This document shows positions 1 to 4,916 of a stretch of DNA of 7,072 nucleotides, piece by piece. Both the position numbers and the translations under genes were made by a program. Source of the DNA: an uncultured Clostridia bacterium. Its GTDB lineage: Bacteria; Bacillota; Clostridia; Oscillospirales; Ruminococcaceae. The notes beneath the pieces are model-generated. The model did not search any database, was not told where the DNA came from, and worked only from the letters and a program-made list of their open reading frames with translations. Within the stretch, counting starts at the first letter, position 1, and each line of letters opens with the position of its first letter. The stretch spans positions 1 through 7,072 of the forward strand of contig CANRHA010000089.1 in the NCBI GenBank assembly GCA_947630315.1, written 5' to 3'.

Positions 1-27
1 CATGCTATCTTAAGCCACCCCACCCCC

Positions 28-53
28 CTCCCCTCCCCTCGAGGGGAGGGGAG
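28..53. repeat. Perfect 26-bp palindrome with no loop
   Basis: The arm CTCCCCTCCCCTC at 28-40 is followed at once by its exact reverse complement GAGGGGAGGGGAG at 41-53, centred on CTCGAG. Symmetry stops at c27/a54. Each strand is nearly pure pyrimidine in one half and pure purine in the other. A C-rich stretch lies just before it (18-28). There is no T-run after it in either direction, so it is not an obvious intrinsic terminator. A zero-loop palindrome suits a dimeric protein site, a cruciform, or one end of a dispersed palindromic repeat; which of these cannot be told from here. Confidence 0.85.
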
Positions 54-84
54 ACGCTCTCAGGTGACCTTTCTGCTGAGCCAA

Positions 85-181
85 GGCCCCGGGCGAAGCC
101 CGCCCCGCGCGGAGCGCGGGGCCAGCGGCAGCTTCGCTGCCGCTACGGCGGCCTCCGGCCGCCGGGGCTTCGCCCGGGCCC
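85..181. repeat. Cloverleaf-like GC-rich multi-hairpin element
   Basis: The outer arms, 88-101 and 165-178, are perfect 14-bp inverted repeats (CCCGGGCGAAGCCC), extendable by two pairs past one bulged C. Inside are three back-to-back perfect hairpins. The first has a 9-bp stem 102-110/114-122 and loop GGA. The second has a 9-bp stem 124-132/136-144 and loop TTC. The third has an 8-bp stem 146-153/157-164 and loop TCC. Only single bases (123 and 145) separate the hairpins, and none separates them from the outer stem. The outer arms can also fold alone as GGGC-GAA-GCCC and GGGC-TTC-GCCC. No U-tract follows on either strand. The structure is directly visible; identity as a mobile palindromic repeat (REP/MITE-like) or a structured RNA is inference. 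Confidence 0.8.
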
Positions 182-182
182 T

Positions 183-217
183 CGACAGAGAACAGAGGTC
201 AGAAGTCAGATGTCAGA
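183..217 (-). repeat. Heptanucleotide array TCTGACN, five units (left copy)
   Basis: Read on the minus strand from 217 to 183, the units are TCTGACA, TCTGACT, TCTGACC, TCTGTTC and TCTGTCG. All five keep TCTG with an exact period of 7; the last two are more degenerate. The array abuts the cloverleaf-like element, with 2 bp between the array and position 180. A related five-unit array lies at 2963-2997 in the opposite orientation. Period-7 repeats are known as a class (the STRR elements of cyanobacteria); a relation to them is not claimed. Confidence 0.75.
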
Positions 218-243
218 CCCGGTATGACAAGGTCGGCGGATAA

Positions 244-297
244 CAGAAGCTTGCGGCAGAGGCAGAAGGTTGCGACAACGGTGGCAGAAAGCTTCGG
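244..297. repeat. Degenerate direct repeat CAGAAGSTTGCG, three copies
   Basis: CAGAAGCTTGCG (244-255), CAGAAGGTTGCG (263-274) and CAGAAAGCTTCGG (285-297) recur at steps of 19 and 22 bp. The third copy is the least similar. The repeat lies in the noncoding tail after the PepSY gene. No coding function is visible, and similarity this short could be partly chance. Confidence 0.4.
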
Positions 298-365
298 CGC
301 GCCCGCACGCCCTTTTGTTTTCTGCAAGCTTTGATAGGGCGTTCTATTATCTGTTCATCTATCTT

Positions 366-1643
366 CTACCCTCTATCCGCCTTCACCCTGACGGTCGTCT
401 TCTCGCCGCCTATGGGCTTTACCGTCACCACATACTCCCCGTCTTGCAATTCAAAATCCAGCTCCTCTAAGCTGTTCAGATCGGCGCCGATACTCTCCAG
501 CGCCGTCATGACCGCGTCGGCCTCGCTGATCATTCCCTCGGGGGCCTCGGTGCGCGGATACTTTATCCCGTGCTCAACGCCCGAGCCGTCGCTGCGGTTC
601 ACCTGCGCTACCTCGCCCGTCTTTGCGTCGATAAACACCGTTACCGTGTCGCCGCCGTCCTTGCCGAACACCGCGTACTGCTCGGTATATTCTAAGAACA
701 TCAGTGAGAATTGATGATGCGCACAGTGCTCGTCGGCGATAGCTATCGCCTCGGCGCCGGTTATATATCCCGTGTCGGGGGTATGGGTGTGGCGTTCGCC
801 GTTGTATTCGGGATCATCTCCCACATACAGCTCGGTGAAGCTTCCGTCGCCCGAGTTTACAAGACATTCGTAGATGTACCCGCCGTGGGATATCTGAATC
901 GCGTTGTTTGCGGGATCGGTAGAGTAATCCGTCCATCCGCGTATTATCTCTCCCTCGGCGCTGCATGGCGTAAGGCCGAACGCGTCTTTTGCAATAATTA
1001 CCGCGTCGGCATAGTCGACGTCGCCCATTGTCGAGGCTTCATTGTAGCCGCTTATCACATATCCGCCGGCAAGAACGGTTTCCTCGGGTTCGGGGCGGTT
1101 TTCGATTTCATCGGCAAGGTGGGCCTCCCAATTTTCGTCGAGCGATCTTTGGCAGTCGAGCACGACGCCGGTTTTTGCGTCGACCTTTACTTCGTATGAA
1201 TAGCCGCCGACCTTGAATTTGACGTTGTACACCGCTCGGAGGCCGGAAAGCCCGCAGGTGACGCTCTGGTCCTCCGATTCGATGTCATAAGCGAGACCGG
1301 AGAGGATAAAGCCCGCGAGCCGATCGGCTTCCTCCTCGGTTTCGGCCGTTTTAACAACATGCGTCGCCGCGTTGCCGAAGGCCTGTTCTCTGCCGGTAAA
1401 GCCCAGGAGTATCTCCGCGCTTTCGTTTCCGCAGAAGGCGGCCGCGGTTATGCTTGTGGCCGCAATTACCGCCGCGGCGGCGGCCGCCGCCAAAATTTTC
1501 AGCAGGGGTATTTTTCTTTTGTTTTCGGTCATTTCTATCGCCGTTCCTTTCCTGTTCAAAGCGTTTTGCAGAACGCGGCCGGAATCCGGAACGGTATTTT
1601 CAAACGCGCGCCTTAATATCTGCGCGGCCTCTTTGTTTTTCAT
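366..1643 (-). CDS. Membrane-anchored PepSY-repeat protein, probable anti-sigma factor/sensor
   Basis: This 425-residue protein probably holds the preceding ECF sigma factor inactive and senses a signal outside the membrane. Residues 1-45 are a short charged cytoplasmic segment. Residues 47-69 form one Ala-rich transmembrane helix after the basic NKRK. The rest is an acidic external part. PepSY-like units, each a helix plus a strand pair ending in a D-x-K-T-G-x-V type turn, are visible near 100-165 (VDAKTGVVLD), 207-275, 293-349 (IDAKTGEVAQ) and 371-424; the second and fourth are more diverged. The extracellular part has cysteines at 71, 130, 164, 227, 260 and 307. The ATG overlaps the sigma stop as ATGA, with GGAGG 7 nt upstream, so the two are translationally coupled. 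The anti-sigma role is inferred from this layout, which is common in Clostridia; the signal is unknown. Confidence 0.85.
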   Translation of the reverse strand: MKNKEAAQILRRAFENTVPDSGRVLQNALNRKGTAIEMTENKRKIPLLKILAAAAAAAVIAATSITAAAFCGNESAEILLGFTGREQAFGNAATHVVKTAETEEEADRLAGFILSGLAYDIESEDQSVTCGLSGLRAVYNVKFKVGGYSYEVKVDAKTGVVLDCQRSLDENWEAHLADEIENRPEPEETVLAGGYVISGYNEASTMGDVDYADAVIIAKDAFGLTPCSAEGEIIRGWTDYSTDPANNAIQISHGGYIYECLVNSGDGSFTELYVGDDPEYNGERHTHTPDTGYITGAEAIAIADEHCAHHQFSLMFLEYTEQYAVFGKDGGDTVTVFIDAKTGEVAQVNRSDGSGVEHGIKYPRTEAPEGMISEADAVMTALESIGADLNSLEELDFELQDGEYVVTVKPIGGEKTTVRVKADRG

Positions 1644-2179
1644 ATCGAATCCTCCGTTTCACCGCATTCGAGTTTGTTTTTCAGTTTTTTTATCGCGCGG
1701 TTGTATCTTGACAGCACCGCCGAGAGCTTAAGCCCGAGGAGTTTGGATATTTCGCGGTGTTTAAGGCCGGCGACGGCATGAAGAACTATTACCTCACGCT
1801 CCTGACCGCTCAGCTCCTCAAAACATATTTTAAGGGCGGCGCGGTCCTCTACCGGCATACCCGGCGAGGAGATAAAGCCTAAATCTTCGGGCGGGGCGGG
1901 GTCGAGGCGCTTTTGATCCCTGAGCTTCATCAGGCAGGCGTTTTTTACCGCCGTCATAATCCACGCCATAGGTTTGCCGAGGCTTTTATAGCCCGCTGCG
2001 CCCCTCTGAACGCCCAAAATCACCTCGGAAAGCACGTCTTCGGCGTCGGCGCTGTTTTTTAAAACCGAAAGGGAATATGAATATACCGGCGCGGCTATTT
2101 CGCGGTAAAGCCCGGCGAGAGCGCTCATATCGCCTGCCCCGATCCGTAAAATAATGCTGTCAAGATTTTCGCCCGGCAC
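1640..2179 (-). CDS. ECF-type RNA polymerase sigma factor
   Basis: This sigma-70 family protein of the small extracytoplasmic-function type directs RNA polymerase to a specific promoter set. Region 2 covers roughly residues 10-90 and includes DAEDVLSEV near 45-53, the usual core-polymerase contact helix. After a linker, region 4 (about 123-167) starts LSGQEREVIVLH and continues with the helix-turn-helix around KHREISKLLGLKLSAVLSRY, which reads the -35 element. Regions 1 and 3 are absent, as expected. I chose the GTG at 2179 (179 residues) because TGAAAGGAG ends 9 nt before it; the ATG at 2188 (182 residues) touches that site with no spacing. The gene is followed, with ATGA overlap, by the PepSY membrane protein. 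The family call is firm; the regulon is unknown, and no clear autoregulated promoter is visible in the short upstream gap. Confidence 0.92.
   Translation of the reverse strand: MPGENLDSIILRIGAGDMSALAGLYREIAAPVYSYSLSVLKNSADAEDVLSEVILGVQRGAAGYKSLGKPMAWIMTAVKNACLMKLRDQKRLDPAPPEDLGFISSPGMPVEDRAALKICFEELSGQEREVIVLHAVAGLKHREISKLLGLKLSAVLSRYNRAIKKLKNKLECGETEDSI
1651..1655 (-). promoter_or_regulatory. Ribosome binding site of the PepSY gene, inside the sigma gene
   Basis: GGAGG on the minus strand sits 7 nt before the ATG at 1643, within the last codons of the sigma gene. Together with the ATGA overlap it fixes the start and implies coupled translation, which would keep anti-sigma production in step with the sigma factor. 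Confidence 0.85.
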
Positions 2180-2188
2180 CGATATCAT

Positions 2189-2197
2189 CTCCTTTCA
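2189..2197 (-). promoter_or_regulatory. Strong ribosome binding site that points to the sigma GTG start
   Basis: TGAAAGGAG matches nine bases of the usual anti-Shine-Dalgarno complement. It ends directly against the ATG at 2188 but lies 9 nt before the GTG at 2179, which favours GTG as the true start. An AGGTG just upstream could serve the ATG more weakly. Confidence 0.7.
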
Positions 2198-2210
2198 CCT
2201 ATATAATGCG

Positions 2211-2240
2211 CTGCGCCCCCGTTTTATCGCGGAGGCGCAG
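2211..2240 (-). terminator. GC-rich hairpin between the HAD gene and the sigma gene
   Basis: The arms 2211-2221 and 2230-2240 pair over 11 positions (one is a G-U pair in the minus-strand RNA) around an 8-nt loop. The hairpin begins 3 nt after the HAD stop codon. The minus-strand RNA continues with CGCAUUAUAUAGG, so the U-tract of a classical intrinsic terminator is missing. It could be a weak terminator, an RNA-stabilising 3' hairpin, or a leader structure for the sigma gene. Confidence 0.45.
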
Positions 2241-2243
2241 GAT

Positions 2244-2882
2244 TTATTTCATCAAAAATTCGGTCAGTTCCTCTACCGTCCGGCAGAGCTTTACCGCCCC
2301 GGACAGTTCGCCGGGGCTTCCGTAGCCGTATAAAACCCCGACGCAGGGTTTGCGGTTTTCCTCCGCCCCCGAAACGTCGTAGCCCCTGTCGCCGACCATC
2401 ACCGACAGAGACTTGTCGGCGTCAAGAAGTTCAAGCGCGGTTTTTACCACCTCCGCCTTGGTCATATCTTCGCCGTCAAGGGGTATTCCCGCAACGGCGT
2501 CGAAATAACCGTACAGATCAAAATGCCTGAGTATTCTTTCGCAGAACACCTGCGGCTTTGAGGTCGCAACGGCAAGGCGCTTTCCGCTTTGTTTCAGGGT
2601 TTTGAGGCAGAGGGGTATGCCGGGGTAGACGGCGTTTTCAAAAAGCCCTCTGTCGGCAAAATATTCGCGGTAGACGTCTACCGCCTCGGCGGCCTTTTCA
2701 GGGGAAAATCCGCAGAAATTCACAAAGGAATCGATAAGCGGCGGGCCGATGAATTTTTTAAGAACGCCGTCTCCGGGGTCGTTTAAGCCGTAGCGGCGCA
2801 GGGTATAGCGGACGGAATTTATTATCCCCGGCGCGGATTCGGTCAGGGTCCCGTCGAGATCGAAAAGGACATTGTTGTACAT
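2244..2882 (-). CDS. HAD-superfamily phosphatase, phosphoglycolate phosphatase/5'-nucleotidase-like
   Basis: This 212-residue soluble hydrolase removes phosphate from a small metabolite. The HAD motifs are in order: motif I D8-L-D10-G-T (nucleophile and acid), motif II T107-S108 in VATSKP, motif III K142, and motif IV GDRGYDV with D165 and D169 for magnesium. Residues 15-85 form a helical C1 cap of the phosphoglycolate phosphatase kind. The ending GVLYGYGSPGEL is typical of the Gph/5'-nucleotidase-like subgroup, so phosphoglycolate, pyrophosphate or nucleotides are all possible substrates; the sequence does not decide. The ATG at 2882 is the only sensible start because the nucleophile motif must lie within about ten residues, yet no Shine-Dalgarno sequence precedes it: the leader is an AT-rich heptad array. 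It may be expressed separately from its neighbours. Confidence 0.9.
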   Translation of the reverse strand: MYNNVLFDLDGTLTESAPGIINSVRYTLRRYGLNDPGDGVLKKFIGPPLIDSFVNFCGFSPEKAAEAVDVYREYFADRGLFENAVYPGIPLCLKTLKQSGKRLAVATSKPQVFCERILRHFDLYGYFDAVAGIPLDGEDMTKAEVVKTALELLDADKSLSVMVGDRGYDVSGAEENRKPCVGVLYGYGSPGELSGAVKLCRTVEELTEFLMK

Positions 2883-2914
2883 ATAGATATTAGATATTAG
2901 AATATAGGTATTAG
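2881..2914. repeat. Heptanucleotide array ATATTAG in the leader of the HAD gene
   Basis: On the plus strand the units are ATATAG (2881-2886, one base short), ATATTAG (2887-2893), ATATTAG (2894-2900), AATATAG (2901-2907) and GTATTAG (2908-2914). The first unit overlaps the HAD start codon, so the array replaces the ribosome-binding region. It has the same period of 7 as the TCTGAYT arrays but an unrelated sequence. Confidence 0.65.
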
Positions 2915-2962
2915 AACTGCTTATGAGGGCTTTTGTGTGAGCAGGAGGTATGGCTTTCCGCC

Positions 2963-2997
2963 TCTGATTTCTGACTTCTGATCTCTGACTTCTGAAA
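2963..2997 (+). repeat. Heptanucleotide array TCTGAYT, five units (right copy)
   Basis: Plus-strand units are TCTGATT, TCTGACT, TCTGATC, TCTGACT and TCTGAAA, with an exact period of 7. The array ends 2 bp before the stop codon of the permuted NlpC/P60-like gene. It shares the 12-mer TCTGACTTCTGA with the left array at 183-217, in inverted orientation. A 6-bp inverted repeat (GCTTTC 2953-2958, GAAAGC 2994-2999) brackets it. Confidence 0.75.
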
Positions 2998-2999
2998 GC

Positions 3000-3608
3000 T
3001 TACCGCCCGACAACTAACTTTTTGAAGCGCGAGGCTATCTGGAAGCACTGACGCGCCTTGCCGATGTGTTCAAGGTAGCGGTCCTCGCCCCATATCGCCT
3101 GGAAGAATCCGTCGACTGCGCGGCCCTCCCATGTCGGGTACTCGCTCAGCGCGTGCTCCATCTGCTCTATGTTCGCCCGCTCGGGCATACTCACCCCGGC
3201 GGTCTTTAAAACCTTGTTCGTAAATTCGGCGCAGGTAAACGCGTTTTCGCGCGTAAATCTTCGGCCGAACGGGTACGCCGCCGCCGAGAAGAAATTGTAC
3301 ACATACTTTTCTTTGTGGCAGCACATCTCGCGTATCATTTCCCTCGCCCTCAGAAAGCTTTCAAGGCAGACCGGCACCGCTACTATCTTCAGTTTAGTCT
3401 GCGCCGAAAGGGTATAGCGGTTCGGGGATTCGACCGTAAACCCGGCAATAAGCGGGTTCGAGCGGTATATCCGCGAAAAGGAATAGAACTCCGAAAGGTC
3501 CTCGCTCAGGCAGATAGAACAGTGGTTGTATTCGTTTTTGGTTATGTAGCGTATCATTTTGCCCGAACGCAGGTCGGTGGAGGAAAATATAGCAAAAATA
3601 GTTTTCAT
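3000..3608 (-). CDS. Putative circularly permuted NlpC/P60-like (papain-fold) cysteine hydrolase
   Basis: This 202-residue protein has no signal peptide or membrane segment. The N-terminal FAIFSSTDLRSGKMIRY opening leads to an NHCSICL strand with His29; much later FTCAEFTNKVL supplies Cys126 beside Glu128. His before Cys is the order seen in permuted NlpC/P60 proteins (YiiX/LRAT-like), which act as amidases, peptidases or acyl transferases; ordinary NlpC/P60 enzymes have Cys first. The acidic or polar third residue cannot be assigned by eye. Thus a cytoplasmic thiol hydrolase is likely but the substrate is unknown. The gene starts 15 bp after the DUF1015 stop, with only a purine-rich GAGAG upstream, so it is probably co-transcribed and perhaps translationally linked. 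The start is the first ATG in frame and gives the expected N-terminus. Confidence 0.7.
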   Translation of the reverse strand: MKTIFAIFSSTDLRSGKMIRYITKNEYNHCSICLSEDLSEFYSFSRIYRSNPLIAGFTVESPNRYTLSAQTKLKIVAVPVCLESFLRAREMIREMCCHKEKYVYNFFSAAAYPFGRRFTRENAFTCAEFTNKVLKTAGVSMPERANIEQMEHALSEYPTWEGRAVDGFFQAIWGEDRYLEHIGKARQCFQIASRFKKLVVGR

Positions 3609-3623
3609 TTTTACGCTCTCTTT

Positions 3624-4850
3624 TTACAGGATTATCTTTCTTGCTTCAAGATAATATCTCTTGTCGGCGGCGCAGCCCATCGAGAAGGTCTTGCGGGGCA
3701 GGGCGCCGTCGCCTATTACCGCCGGGAACAGATCGGCTTTAGACATCGGGTCAAATTCAAAGCCTATAGCTCCGTCCTCGGTGGCGAGACGCTTTAAGGT
3801 GTCCGCGCCGTGGATATAATCGATGCTGCCGCCGTTTTCCTTTAGATAGCCGTCCAAGAATGCCTGAACGCTTCCTACGGCCAGCTTTGATTTCGGCTCC
3901 CTTATGTAAAGATCCCTCACCGTATAGTTTCGGTGAATCTTTACCTCCTGCTCGGAGGGTATACCGCTGAGCCCGAGTTCCAAGGACATCTCCATAATAA
4001 GCTTATACGGGTCGTCGACCTTTACAATGCGGTGAATAGCCTCAAAGCTCAGCGCCTCGCTGTGAAGGTTTACTATCTCGCATAAAGCATACCTTGCCGG
4101 GTGGTTCGACATATCCTTGCCGGGGTTCTGCCTTTTTAGGGCTTCGTAGTGCTCCTTTGCGGTCGCAAGGCTGTGGTTGCCGTCGCCCATCGCAAAAAGC
4201 ATCTCGCAGGAGTTTTTCAGAGCGCCGAGCGCCGCGTCTGCTTCTTTTATCTCTGCTTCGCCCATAAGCCCGCCTTTTATATGTCCTCCGCCGCCCATAA
4301 GGTCAAAATCATACAGCGGCTTTAAGGGCTTTTTGCCCATAGGCTCTATTACCGTTTTTTCGGGGTCGTCTATGAGTATCATTATGTGCGGAAGCTCGAT
4401 CGCCGCGTTTTTTCTTATTTCGAGCCTCGGGGGTATCCTCTCAATTACCGTTGCCTCGGTGGCCCTGACCTGCGAGCGGCTCCCGGGGCGGTAATCGTAT
4501 TCTTCAAGGTCGATGGCGCCGACTATACCGCGCCTCACCCTACCGTCAGACTGAGTTCTTTCAACGTAGACCATCGAGTTTTTGTATTCCTCAAATATGC
4601 CCGCCGCAAGGTATTCGCGAATGGTTGAATTTATCTTTGATATGCGCTCGGCGGTGTCGGGCCTGCCGAGGTATATCTCGGGCAGGATAAGCTTTAACGA
4701 CGACGGCGCGCCGCCGACATATCTCTCGGCCTCCTGCCAGTATTCCGGCTCGGAGGTGTACTGGTCGCAGGCTACTGCCGACCACCTTTTCATATCCGCG
4801 CATTTCGGTATAAGGATATCCGCCGCGTGAAAAGCCGTGCTGAATTTCAT
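3624..4850 (-). CDS. DUF1015 family protein (COG4198 type)
   Basis: This 408-residue soluble protein matches the DUF1015 family over its full length. Recognisable points are an N-terminal FHAADILIP, a central RATEATVIERIPPRLEIR (about 129-146), the conserved GDGNHS at 222-227 followed by a helix ATAKEHYEALK, and the C-terminal LPRKTFSMGCAADKRYYLEARK. The family is widespread but lacks a settled function. In Clostridia it often sits near serine biosynthesis genes, and its DGNHS-type signature recalls the G-x-H-R motif of ParB-like nucleotide-binding folds, so a kinase or nucleotide-dependent role is conceivable; this is inference. The start at 4850 is chosen because AAAGGAG lies 9 nt upstream; a TTG at 4910 would add 20 unlikely residues. 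The gene follows secA after 66 bp without a visible terminator. Confidence 0.88.
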   Translation of the reverse strand: MKFSTAFHAADILIPKCADMKRWSAVACDQYTSEPEYWQEAERYVGGAPSSLKLILPEIYLGRPDTAERISKINSTIREYLAAGIFEEYKNSMVYVERTQSDGRVRRGIVGAIDLEEYDYRPGSRSQVRATEATVIERIPPRLEIRKNAAIELPHIMILIDDPEKTVIEPMGKKPLKPLYDFDLMGGGGHIKGGLMGEAEIKEADAALGALKNSCEMLFAMGDGNHSLATAKEHYEALKRQNPGKDMSNHPARYALCEIVNLHSEALSFEAIHRIVKVDDPYKLIMEMSLELGLSGIPSEQEVKIHRNYTVRDLYIREPKSKLAVGSVQAFLDGYLKENGGSIDYIHGADTLKRLATEDGAIGFEFDPMSKADLFPAVIGDGALPRKTFSMGCAADKRYYLEARKIIL

Positions 4851-4859
4851 TTTCTTTCG

Positions 4860-4866
4860 CTCCTTT
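4860..4866 (-). promoter_or_regulatory. Ribosome binding site of the DUF1015 gene
   Basis: AAAGGAG on the minus strand is 9 nt before the ATG at 4850 and decides that start over the upstream in-frame TTG at 4910. It lies in the secA-DUF1015 gap (4851-4916), where no terminator hairpin and no well-spaced -35/-10 pair were seen. Confidence 0.85.
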
Positions 4867-4916
4867 ATAATAGAGTTCGGGTATTCAAGGGTTAGCGCCG
4901 AGTATCTCAAAAAATA

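Larger units (their letters stand above)
1..365. other. Gene-free left end, filled with repeats and inverted repeats
   Basis: No credible gene was seen on either strand; the only ORF here, starting at 270, has no family signature and overlaps a real gene on the other strand. The stretch holds, in order, a palindrome (28-53), a multi-hairpin element (85-181), a heptad array (183-217) and a degenerate repeat (244-297). There is also a 7-bp inverted repeat, ACGCCCT 307-313 with AGGGCGT 336-342, just past the PepSY stop codon. That last one has a 22-nt loop and no T-run, so it is at best a weak end-of-transcript hairpin. Confidence 0.7.

Noticed and set aside
85..181. The cloverleaf drawing resembles a tRNA
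   Set aside because: The closing stem is 14 bp with no CCA end, all loops are 3 nt instead of the 7-8 nt anticodon and T loops, and no TTCGANNC T-loop consensus is in place.
307..342. Hairpin ACGCCCT/AGGGCGT as the terminator of the sigma-PepSY operon
   Set aside because: A 7-bp stem with a 22-nt loop and no T-run on either side is too weak to call.
1428..1433. Cys71 of the PepSY protein right after the hydrophobic segment, as a lipoprotein signal
   Set aside because: The residues before it are A-A-F; the lipobox needs a small residue at -1, and the preceding cytoplasmic part is long. A transmembrane anchor fits better.
2198..2206. TTATAT as a -10 box for the sigma gene
   Set aside because: It lies next to the ribosome binding site, leaving almost no leader, and no matching -35 box was found in the hairpin region.
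2963..2997. Heptad arrays considered as a CRISPR array
   Set aside because: Units are 7 bp and contiguous, with no spacers and no cas genes in the window.
3315..3797. Long plus-strand open frames opposite the DUF1015, permuted NlpC/P60-like and secA genes
   Set aside because: They lie antisense to well-supported genes, have no family signatures and arise from codon composition.
4851..4910. N-terminal extension of the DUF1015 protein from a TTG at 4910
   Set aside because: The extra 20 residues have no family match and no ribosome binding site, while the ATG at 4850 has AAAGGAG at 9 nt.
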